A stretch of 9,636 bases of DNA from Bacteroidota bacterium. Lineage in GTDB: Bacteria > Bacteroidota > Bacteroidia > Bacteroidales > Prolixibacteraceae. The first letter of the stretch is position 1; each line of letters opens with the position of its first letter. Positions 1 through 7,099 of the stretch are shown in pieces. Under the pieces are notes generated by a model. It saw only the letters and a program-made list of their open reading frames with translations. It had not been told where the DNA came from and did no database searches. The DNA lies in assembly GCA_023393265.1 (NCBI GenBank), contig JAEWME010000364.1, positions 1 to 9,636 on the forward strand, given 5' to 3'. A program made the position numbers and the translations under genes.

Positions 1-336
1 CCATATATTTTACATGCCGATGGTAATCTTGAAACGCTATCGAAAAGTCACGGACTACCACTTGGAATATATTCAGACAAAATTTATAAAAACAGTACAG
101 TCGAACTTCATTCAGGAGATTCGCTGATTTTATATACCGATGGTGTCATCAATTCGACTGACATTAATAATCAGCTTTACGGAACAGAAAAGCTTGAAAT
201 CAACATTAAGAATCTGACCAACCGCAATGCAGAAGATATAGTGAATACACTATTGAAAAGCGTACGTTTGTTCGAGGGAAATACCAAACAAGCCGATGAT
301 TTGACATTGCTTGCACTCAAATACACGAAAAAATAA
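1..336 (+). CDS. SpoIIE/PP2C-family serine phosphatase, C-terminal part (5' end outside window)
   Basis: This is the last 111 codons of a gene that begins before the window; frame 1 is open from base 1 to the TAA at 334-336. The visible part matches the end of the SpoIIE/RsbU-type PPM phosphatase domain. It has a GLPLGI segment (about residues 18-23), then a GDSLILYTDGV strand-turn with the metal-binding Asp of the TDG motif (about residues 40-50), and close to the C-terminus QADDLTLLALKY, the usual DD-containing final strand. Proteins of this family dephosphorylate anti-sigma-factor antagonists or similar partners and often carry N-terminal sensor domains (GAF, PAS, TPR, 7TM). Any such domain lies outside the window, so the input signal and partner are unknown. 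The gene converges with clpC and ends in a terminator that starts at its stop codon. The family call is secure; the specific role is not. Confidence 0.9.
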   Translation, partial: PYILHADGNLETLSKSHGLPLGIYSDKIYKNSTVELHSGDSLILYTDGVINSTDINNQLYGTEKLEINIKNLTNRNAEDIVNTLLKSVRLFEGNTKQADDLTLLALKYTKK

Positions 337-366
337 AGGCCGGAATCTAATTCCAGCCTTTTATCA
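336..366. terminator. Bidirectional rho-independent terminator between the phosphatase gene and clpC
   Basis: Inverted repeat AAGGC-c-GGAA / TTCC-a-GCCTT at 336-345 and 351-360, with a 5-nt loop and one internal mismatch. It is followed by TTTTAT on the plus strand. On the minus strand the complementary hairpin runs into CCTTTATTTTTTCG. It overlaps the phosphatase stop codon and lies 7 bp beyond the clpC stop, so it can end both converging transcripts. Confidence 0.8.
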
Positions 367-2883
367 TTATTTTTTGATCGTCGAAAGAATCTTGATTTTT
401 ATCTTTTCCGTTTTCTTATCAAACCCAACAGAAATAGTGTCGCCTTCCATTACCGAAGCCTTAATAATCGCTTCAGCCATTTCGTCTTCCAAATATTTCT
501 GAATGGCCCTTTTCAACGGACGGGCGCCAAACTGTGCGTCAAAACCTTTGTCGGCAATGAAATCTTTAGCCGAGCTAGAGATTTTTAGTTTATAGTTCAA
601 GGAGTTGACTCTTTCATATAAGCCTCTCAATTCAATGTCAATAATCAGATGAATGTCCTCTTTCGTCAACGGATTGAACATGATTACATCATCAATACGA
701 TTCAGAAATTCGGGTGCAAAAGCCTTTTTGAGAGCTTTCTCAACAATATATTTCGCATGGTCGCCTTCGCCGGCATTGGCCTGAGTATTGAACCCAACGC
801 CGCGTCCAAATTCAGATAACTGCCGTGATCCAATATTCGAAGTCATGATAATAATCGTATTCTTAAAGTCGATATTTCGGCCAAGACTATCCGTCAAACG
901 TCCTTCATCGAGAACCTGAAGTAAAAGGTGGAACACGTCCGGGTGAGCTTTTTCAATTTCATCTAGTAGAACGACACAATATGGCTTACGACGAACTTTT
1001 TCAGTCAACTGCCCACCTTCTTCGTACCCCACATATCCGGGAGGAGCACCAACTAAACGAGAAACTGAGAACTTCTCCATGTATTCGCTCATGTCAACAC
1101 GAATCAGCGAATCAACGCTGTCGAACAAATATTTGGCAAGTACTTTTGCCAACTGAGTCTTACCAACACCAGTAGGTCCCAGGAAAATAAACGAGCCAAT
1201 GGGTTTGTTCGGGTCTTTCAGCCCTGCACGGTTGCGTTGAATGGCCTTTACAATTTTAACAATTGCATCATCCTGTCCGACAACACTGCCTTTTAGTTGT
1301 TTACCCATATCCATCAAGCGTTTTCCTTCGGCCTGAGCAATGCGCTGCACCGGAACACCAGACATCATTGCAACAACTTCAGCCACTTTCTCTTCGGTAA
1401 CCGTTTCGCGATGGCTAATCAGTTCTTTTTCCCAGTCTTCCTTTTCTTTTTCCAGAAGCTGCATCAGGCTTTTTTCTTTATCGCGATGGTTGGCAGCAAG
1501 TTCGAAATTCTGACTTTTGACAGCTTTGATTTTGTCTTCTTTTGTCTTTTCTATTTTTTCCTCAAGCTTTACAATCCTTTCCGGAACATTAATGTTTGAA
1601 ATATGTACACGCGAACCAGCTTCATCCAACGCATCAATTGCTTTGTCAGGAAGGAAACGATCGGGAATATACCGGGCTGTCAGCTTTACACAGGCTTCGA
1701 TGGCTTCAGGCGTATAAATCACATTGTGGTGATCTTCATATCGCTGTTTAATGTTATTCAGGATTTCAACAGTTTCGTCGACCGATGTAGGTTCAACCAT
1801 CACTTTCTGAAAACGTCTTTCCAATGCACCATCTTTTTCTATCTGTTGTCGGTATTCATCGAGGGTTGTGGCTCCGATGCACTGAATTTCTCCGCGCGCC
1901 AAAGCCGGTTTCAGCATGTTGGCTGCGTCAAGAGAGCCAGTAGCGCCACCTGCACCAACAATTGTATGAATCTCGTCGATAAATAATATGACATTCGATA
2001 CTTTCGACAGTTCGTTCAAAATGGCTTTCATTCGTTCCTCAAATTGTCCGCGGTATTTGGTGCCAGCCACAATTGAAGCAATATCGAGGCTTACAACCCG
2101 CTTGTCGAACAGCACCCTCGAAACTTTTTTCTGAACAATTCGAAGTGCAAGTCCTTCTGCAATAGCAGATTTACCAACTCCGGGTTCCCCAATCAAAATC
2201 GGGTTATTCTTCTTTCTTCTCGATAAGATCTGGGCAAGTCGCTCGATTTCGCGTTCCCGGCCCACAATGGGGTCAAGGTTATTTTCTTCGGCAGCTTTGG
2301 TAATATCGACACCAAAATTGTCGAGAACCGGAGTATCCGATTTCGAGTTAGCTGGCTTTTTGGCAGAGGCCGAAGATGCTCCACCCGCCGGTTTAGAGAA
2401 ACTGTCGTCTTCGTCCGGATCGTCATCATCAAACTCCGACTTAGCTTCCGGAGATTTGTAATCTTCCAGCCTCGATTTCAGGATATAATAATTAATGTGA
2501 TATTCGCTTAAAATATTACTGATCAGGCTGTCTTTATCTTTTATGAGCGCGAGCAGCAAATGGCCGGTGTTGATTGTCGGACTGCTGAATGCACGTGCTT
2601 CCAGATAGACTAATTTCAAAGCCTTTTCGGCAGATTTCAAAAGTTGAACAGATGCCTGTGAGTCAATATCTTTACCAGTTCTTAATTTTTCTTCGATTGC
2701 CTGTTTAACTTCCTGAAGATTAACATTCAGGTTTGTAAGTATCTCAATTGCAATACCTTCTCCATCGCGTAGGATTCCCAGAAAAATATGTTCCAGCCCA
2801 ATACTGTCATTGCCCAATCGTATCGCTTCTTCTCTGCTATACGACAGTACATCTTTAATTCGTGGTGAAAATTGTGAATCCAT
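367..2883 (-). CDS. clpC: ATP-dependent Clp protease ATP-binding subunit ClpC
   Basis: A double-ring AAA+ unfoldase of 838 residues that feeds substrates to the ClpP peptidase in the cytoplasm. Domains in order: N-domain with two Clp_N repeats (about 1-142); an acidic, then Ser/Ala/Lys-rich linker (about 145-185); D1 with pore loop KYRG (276-279), Walker A GEPGVGKS (232-239) and Walker B VILFIDEI (298-305); a coiled UVR/middle segment (about 436-492) as in ClpC rather than the long ClpB middle domain; D2 with Walker A GPTGVGKT (569-576), pore loop GYVG (616-619), Walker B VVLLDEIE (637-644), sensor-1 TSNIG (681-685) and sensor-2 GARPL (786-790). A VGF tripeptide (696-698) sits where the ClpP-docking loop is expected, so it should partner ClpP. 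I chose the ATG at 2883. An in-frame TTG at 2922 would add 13 residues unlike the family, and the protein from the ATG begins like other ClpC proteins (MDSQFSPRIKDVL). All catalytic motifs are intact. The gene diverges from gyrA. Confidence 0.96.
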   Translation of the reverse strand: MDSQFSPRIKDVLSYSREEAIRLGNDSIGLEHIFLGILRDGEGIAIEILTNLNVNLQEVKQAIEEKLRTGKDIDSQASVQLLKSAEKALKLVYLEARAFSSPTINTGHLLLALIKDKDSLISNILSEYHINYYILKSRLEDYKSPEAKSEFDDDDPDEDDSFSKPAGGASSASAKKPANSKSDTPVLDNFGVDITKAAEENNLDPIVGREREIERLAQILSRRKKNNPILIGEPGVGKSAIAEGLALRIVQKKVSRVLFDKRVVSLDIASIVAGTKYRGQFEERMKAILNELSKVSNVILFIDEIHTIVGAGGATGSLDAANMLKPALARGEIQCIGATTLDEYRQQIEKDGALERRFQKVMVEPTSVDETVEILNNIKQRYEDHHNVIYTPEAIEACVKLTARYIPDRFLPDKAIDALDEAGSRVHISNINVPERIVKLEEKIEKTKEDKIKAVKSQNFELAANHRDKEKSLMQLLEKEKEDWEKELISHRETVTEEKVAEVVAMMSGVPVQRIAQAEGKRLMDMGKQLKGSVVGQDDAIVKIVKAIQRNRAGLKDPNKPIGSFIFLGPTGVGKTQLAKVLAKYLFDSVDSLIRVDMSEYMEKFSVSRLVGAPPGYVGYEEGGQLTEKVRRKPYCVVLLDEIEKAHPDVFHLLLQVLDEGRLTDSLGRNIDFKNTIIIMTSNIGSRQLSEFGRGVGFNTQANAGEGDHAKYIVEKALKKAFAPEFLNRIDDVIMFNPLTKEDIHLIIDIELRGLYERVNSLNYKLKISSSAKDFIADKGFDAQFGARPLKRAIQKYLEDEMAEAIIKASVMEGDTISVGFDKKTEKIKIKILSTIKK

Positions 2884-2974
2884 ATTTGTAGTCACTAATG
2901 TTAATTCGTTCCAAAATAACAAAAAGTATTCCTAAATGTTAGCGGTGTTCACCACTGAAGGAAGCTTCTTCATT

Positions 2975-2982
2975 CAAAAATA
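2975..2982 (-). promoter_or_regulatory. Candidate clpC promoter -7 box
   Basis: The minus strand reads TATTTTTG, an exact match to the Bacteroidota -7 consensus TAnnTTTG, 91 bp before the clpC ATG. No clear TTTG -33 element lies at the expected spacing. Transcription from here would give a leader of roughly 85 nt. That leader contains an imperfect dyad, AGCGGTG-TT-CACCACT (2941-2956), and the palindrome GAAGCTTC nearby; either could be a regulator site, but no known operator is recognised. Confidence 0.4.
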
Positions 2983-3082
2983 AGCAATAATTGATAAGGA
3001 TGTGATTTAAAATACTGATTTTTTGAACATTGACCTGTTAAAATCTTAGCTATTGATTTATAAACGAAAAGCTCTGAAAAAG

Positions 3083-3112
3083 CTTGAATCCAGAAGTATT
3101 TTTGTATTTTTG
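3083..3112 (+). promoter_or_regulatory. Candidate gyrA promoter with two tandem -7 boxes
   Basis: TATTTTTG occurs twice back to back (3097-3104 and 3105-3112), and each copy exactly matches the Bacteroidota -7 consensus TAnnTTTG. A CTTG at 3083-3086 sits 18 nt before the second copy, close to the usual -33 spacing; the first copy has no good -33 partner. The gyrA ATG follows the second box by 42 bp, so the leader would be about 35 nt. The leader contains only a weak purine stretch (AAAGAAGAAG) before the start codon. Confidence 0.55.
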
Positions 3113-3154
3113 TCAGTCAAATTTTTTAGCAAAATTTAATTAAAGAAGAAGTAA

Positions 3155-5692
3155 ATGTCTGACGGCGAAAAAATTATCAAGATTAATATTGAAGAGCAAA
3201 TGAAGTCAGCATACATTGATTATTCAATGTCTGTTATTGTTTCAAGAGCGCTTCCAGATGTAAGAGATGGTTTAAAACCAGTGCATCGCCGGGTTCTGTT
3301 CGGTATGAACGAATTGGGTACTCTATCAAACAAACCATATAAAAAGTCGGCCAGGATTGTAGGGGAAGTTCTGGGTAAATTTCACCCACATGGCGACTCT
3401 TCTGTATATTTTACCATGGTTCGTATGGCTCAGAATTGGTCGTTGCGTTATCCGTTAATTGACGGACAGGGAAACTTTGGATCCATTGACGGAGACAGCC
3501 CGGCAGCAATGCGTTACACTGAAGCCAGGTTGTCCCGGATTGCAGAAGAAACATTGTCTGATCTCGAAAAAAACACAGTTGATTTTCAACCAAACTTTGA
3601 CGAGTCATTGCGTGAACCAACTGTTTTGCCAACCCGGATTCCGAATTTGCTTGTAAATGGTGCTTCGGGTATTGCAGTGGGTATGGCAACCAACATGCCT
3701 CCTCATAACCTGTCAGACACAATAGATGCCATTGTGGCATACATCGACAATAATGAGATCGACATTCAGGATTTGATCAAAATTATCAAGGCTCCCGATT
3801 TTCCTACTGGCGGTATTATTTATGGTTACAGGGGCGTTCAGGAATCTTATGAAACTGGCCGTGGCCGAATAGTGATCAGAGGAAAAGCCCATATCGAGAC
3901 TACGCCGAACGGAAGAGAAAAAATCATCATCACCGAAATTCCTTATATGGTCAATAAAGCCGAGTTAATTATGAAGACGGCTGAATTAATCAATGAAAAG
4001 AAACTCGAAGGGATTTCAAATGTAAATGATGAATCGGACCGCGAAGGAATGCGAATTGTTTTCGACATCAAGCGCGACGAAATTTCGAATGTTGTATTAA
4101 ATAAGCTATACAAATATACGCAGTTACAAAGCAGTTTCAGTGTAAATAATATTGCACTTGTGCATGGACGTCCGCGGATTCTGAACCTGAAAGATCTTAT
4201 TCATTACTTTGTGGAACACCGTCACGAAGTTGTGATCCGCCGTTCCCAGTTTGAATTGGAACAGGCAGAAAAACGTGCCCATATTCTTGAAGGTTTAATT
4301 ATTGCAAGCGATAACATTGAAGAAGTAATTGCAATAATTCGTGCTTCAAAAAATCCTGATGACGCCCGTGAGCAGTTAATGACACGCTTCAGCCTTACTG
4401 AAATTCAGGCACGGGCCATTGTTGAAATGCGTTTGCGCCAACTTACCGGCCTCGAACAGGAAAAACTGCACCAGGAGTACCAGGATATTTTGAAAGAAAT
4501 TGAGCGGTTGAAAGAAATTTTATCCGACATCAATCTCCGGATGAAAATTATCAAAGACGAGCTCAATGAAATTAAAGATAAATTCGGCGACAACAGGAAA
4601 ACAGAAATTATTCCGAATGCAGAGGAATTCAATCCTGAAGATTTTTATGCCGATGAAGAAATGGTAATTACCATTTCGCACATGGGTTACATCAAACGTA
4701 CTCCGCTTACCGAATTTAAAACGCAGAGTAGGGGTGGCGTTGGATCCAGAGGCTCCACCACGCGCGATTCTGATTTCCTTGAGCACATGTTCAATGCCTC
4801 TATGCACAACACATTGTTGCTATTCTCTGAGAAAGGAAAGTGCTTCTGGCTAAAGGTTTACGAAATACCGGAAGGAACTAAAACTTCCAAAGGGCGAGCC
4901 ATTCAGAATGTAATCAATATTGAACAGGATGATAAGATTTTGGCATACATCAATGTGATTAATCTCACAGATGCCGATTATATCAATAATAACTACATCA
5001 TTTTGTGTACAAAAAAAGGTATAATCAAAAAAACCTCGCTTGAAGCATATTCCCGTCCTCGGCAGAATGGAGTGAATGCCATTACCATTCGTGAAGATGA
5101 CCATCTGCTCGAAGCAAAGATGACCAACGGTAACCACCATATCATGATGGCAGTACGTTCCGGAAAGGCTGTTCGTTTCGAAGATGGCAGTGTTCGCCCT
5201 ATTGGCCGGACTGCTTCAGGAGTAAGAGGTATCACGCTCGGACACGAAGGCGACGAGGTGGTTGGCATGGTTTGTGTTGAAAATGAAAATGAAGATATCC
5301 TGGTTGTTTCTGAAAATGGCTACGGAAAGCGTTCAAAGATTGGTGATTACCGCCTGACAAACCGTGGTGGAAAAGGTGTTAAAACTATTACCGTTACTGA
5401 GAAAACCGGTCAGGTTATTTCGATCAAGAGCGTTGACGATTCTTCGGATTTAATGATTATTACCAAGGTTGGACTGACAATCAGAACTTCAGTAGCTGAC
5501 CTGAGAATCCTGGGAAGGACCGCTCAGGGTGTTCGATTAATAAACCTGAAAGAAGGTGACCAGATTGCGTCAATTACAATCGTTCCATCAGCCGAAACTG
5601 AAAATGAGAATCCTGAGATTGGGGAAGAAAATCCGTCAGACGATCAGAATCAGAATCTGGAGGAAGGAAATGACCAATTAGCTGAAGAATAG
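3155..5692 (+). CDS. gyrA: DNA gyrase subunit A
   Basis: The breakage-reunion subunit (845 residues) of the type IIA topoisomerase that, with GyrB and ATP, introduces negative supercoils. The N-terminal catalytic part (about 8-460) holds the quinolone-resistance region, with HPHGDSSVY at 77-85, and the active-site Tyr121 in AAMRYTEARL (codon 3515-3517). A coiled-coil tower follows (about 430-480). The C-terminal beta-pinwheel (about 490-810) wraps DNA and carries a GyrA-box-like QSRGGVG at 524-530, which favours GyrA over ParC. The final ~35 residues are an acidic Glu/Asn-rich tail. The start is the ATG at 3155, giving the canonical MSDGEKIIKINIEEQMKSAY opening with no plausible earlier start. 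Ser82 (E. coli Ser83) is kept, but the position matching E. coli Asp87 is Phe86 (codon TTT, 3410-3412). The gene diverges from clpC and is followed by a TPR gene 44 bp downstream. Confidence 0.98.
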   Translation: MSDGEKIIKINIEEQMKSAYIDYSMSVIVSRALPDVRDGLKPVHRRVLFGMNELGTLSNKPYKKSARIVGEVLGKFHPHGDSSVYFTMVRMAQNWSLRYPLIDGQGNFGSIDGDSPAAMRYTEARLSRIAEETLSDLEKNTVDFQPNFDESLREPTVLPTRIPNLLVNGASGIAVGMATNMPPHNLSDTIDAIVAYIDNNEIDIQDLIKIIKAPDFPTGGIIYGYRGVQESYETGRGRIVIRGKAHIETTPNGREKIIITEIPYMVNKAELIMKTAELINEKKLEGISNVNDESDREGMRIVFDIKRDEISNVVLNKLYKYTQLQSSFSVNNIALVHGRPRILNLKDLIHYFVEHRHEVVIRRSQFELEQAEKRAHILEGLIIASDNIEEVIAIIRASKNPDDAREQLMTRFSLTEIQARAIVEMRLRQLTGLEQEKLHQEYQDILKEIERLKEILSDINLRMKIIKDELNEIKDKFGDNRKTEIIPNAEEFNPEDFYADEEMVITISHMGYIKRTPLTEFKTQSRGGVGSRGSTTRDSDFLEHMFNASMHNTLLLFSEKGKCFWLKVYEIPEGTKTSKGRAIQNVINIEQDDKILAYINVINLTDADYINNNYIILCTKKGIIKKTSLEAYSRPRQNGVNAITIREDDHLLEAKMTNGNHHIMMAVRSGKAVRFEDGSVRPIGRTASGVRGITLGHEGDEVVGMVCVENENEDILVVSENGYGKRSKIGDYRLTNRGGKGVKTITVTEKTGQVISIKSVDDSSDLMIITKVGLTIRTSVADLRILGRTAQGVRLINLKEGDQIASITIVPSAETENENPEIGEENPSDDQNQNLEEGNDQLAEE

Positions 5693-5736
5693 TGAAATAA
5701 AACTATATTTTGCATAATAATAAATTTTTTATTCCA

Positions 5737-6915
5737 ATGAAGAGAACGACAATTTTACTTGTATTACTGTTTGCCGTTTCCGGCGTATATGCGCAAAAGG
5801 GCAAAGTAACTGCCGCATTATCTTACAAAGATGCCGGTAATCTGGAGAAAGCCGTCAAGACCATTGACGAAGCTGTTGATCCAAATAATCCAAAGGCTGA
5901 AGGTTCAATTAACTGGGCAAGTGCCTGGGAAGCCCGCGGTGAGATCTACCAGGCCATTGCTCATTCAAACGACGAAAATGTAAAAAGTCTGAGCAGTGAT
6001 CCTTTGACTGTTGCATACGAATCGTACATGAAAGCGTTGCAGCTCGACGACAAGAACCGCATTGGCAAAAGTGTTAAAGTAAAACTTACACTTTTGGTTG
6101 GTGAATTAAATAATCAGGCTGTGACAGCGTATAATGCTGAAGATTATACGAAAGCATTGAAATCGTTTGAGCAGGTAATGGAAATTGAAAAAAATCCGGT
6201 ATATAAGGCTGATGACCCCAACGCTGTTGACACTGCTCTTTTTTACAATGCAGGGCTAATTGCTTATAATGCAAAACTTTACGATAAAGCAATTCAATAT
6301 TACAAAGAGGCAGCAAAATATAAATATAATGGTGCCCAAACATACAAATACATAGCTTACGCTTATTTTCAGAAAGGCGACACCATTGGTGGCCTCAATG
6401 AATTGCAGGATGGTTTGAAAGAATATGCCGGAAGTGGTGCTTTGCTGGTTGAAATTATCAATGTTTATCTGAACGCCGGAAAAGTTGATGATGCGATGAA
6501 ATATCTGAACATGGCTCTTTCAGAAGATCCTAAAAATGCAACTTATCATTTTGCGAAAGGTACTTTATACGAAAAACTTCAAAATCTGGATGAGGCAATT
6601 GCCTGTTATGAAAAAGCAATTGAATACAAAGAAGATTATTTCGATGCATATTACAATCTTGGAGCTTTGTACTTCAACCTTGGAGTAAAACAAATCGACG
6701 TTGCCAACGCCGTACCAAGCAATCAGCCTGATAAATATGAGGAAGAAAAAAATAAAGCTGATCTCCAGTTTAAGAAATCAATTCCATTCCTCGAAAAAGC
6801 TTTAGAAATCAATCCAACGGACCGTGGTACCATGGAATCTCTCAAAACTTTATATTATCGTTTGAAGATGATGGACAAACATGCTGAGATGGTTGAGAAA
6901 CTTAAAAATTTATAA
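5737..6915 (+). CDS. Exported tetratricopeptide-repeat protein downstream of gyrA
   Basis: A 392-residue protein. From the ATG at 5737 it opens with a classic signal peptide: MKRTT, a hydrophobic stretch to residue 16, and a VYA-Q cleavage site at 19/20. The frame also opens at a TTG at 5710, but that would bury the signal peptide behind nine extra residues. The mature protein is helical with TPR-like units at about 24-50, 123-155, 165-197, 200-232, 233-265, 268-300 and 302-360. The clearest is the pair built on FAKGTLYEKLQNLDEAIACY and AYYNLGALYFNLG. There is no lipobox Cys, no C-terminal membrane segment and no catalytic domain, so it is probably a periplasmic scaffold or adaptor. It follows gyrA by 44 bp without a terminator between them, which suggests co-transcription. 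From memory, TPR proteins next to gyrA occur in other Bacteroidota, but I know of no assigned function. Confidence 0.88.
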   Translation: MKRTTILLVLLFAVSGVYAQKGKVTAALSYKDAGNLEKAVKTIDEAVDPNNPKAEGSINWASAWEARGEIYQAIAHSNDENVKSLSSDPLTVAYESYMKALQLDDKNRIGKSVKVKLTLLVGELNNQAVTAYNAEDYTKALKSFEQVMEIEKNPVYKADDPNAVDTALFYNAGLIAYNAKLYDKAIQYYKEAAKYKYNGAQTYKYIAYAYFQKGDTIGGLNELQDGLKEYAGSGALLVEIINVYLNAGKVDDAMKYLNMALSEDPKNATYHFAKGTLYEKLQNLDEAIACYEKAIEYKEDYFDAYYNLGALYFNLGVKQIDVANAVPSNQPDKYEEEKNKADLQFKKSIPFLEKALEINPTDRGTMESLKTLYYRLKMMDKHAEMVEKLKNL

Positions 6916-6921
6916 AAATTT

Positions 6922-6948
6922 GAAGGGGCATTTTGCTCCTTCTTTTTT
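6922..6948 (+). terminator. Rho-independent terminator after the TPR gene
   Basis: Stem GAAGGGGCA (6922-6930) pairs with TGCTCCTTC (6934-6942) with one G-T pair and a short loop, followed directly by six T (6943-6948). It starts 7 bp after the TPR stop codon. The opposite strand has an AAATTTTTAT tract after the same hairpin, so it might also stop transcripts of the converging LRR gene, which has no better terminator in the 150 bp beyond its stop (6950-7099 shows nothing else recognisable). Confidence 0.85.
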
Positions 6949-7099
6949 GGTGTATTAAAATAACATAATATTAATTCTAGGACAAATATCAACAACCAAT
7001 AAATGCAGATAAACAAACATAATTAACTCAAAATCCTTCGCATAATTCCTCACTGCTTTTACTGAACCAAAACAATCAATTTTTAAACAGTCTGAAAAA

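Noticed and set aside
1297..1986. Open plus-strand frames opposite clpC (for example 1297-1599 and 1603-1986)
   Set aside because: They lie antisense to conserved AAA+ motifs of ClpC, resemble no protein family, and have the composition expected of a frame shadow.
2884..2922. Upstream TTG start for clpC adding 13 residues
   Set aside because: The added residues do not resemble ClpC N-termini; the ATG at 2883 gives the usual beginning of the N-domain.
4724..4744. GyrA box reads QSRGGVG rather than the E. coli QRRGGKG
   Set aside because: As I recall, related forms with RGGVG are usual in Bacteroidota GyrA, so this looks like a lineage feature rather than an oddity.
5704..5712. TATATTTTG as a separate promoter for the TPR gene
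   Set aside because: It has one base too many to match TAnnTTTG and lacks a -33 partner; co-transcription with gyrA explains the gene better.
6950..7099. Possible small gene or remnant between the TPR and LRR genes
   Set aside because: Both strands give only very short frames with frequent stops and no recognisable similarity; it appears to be plain AT-rich spacer.
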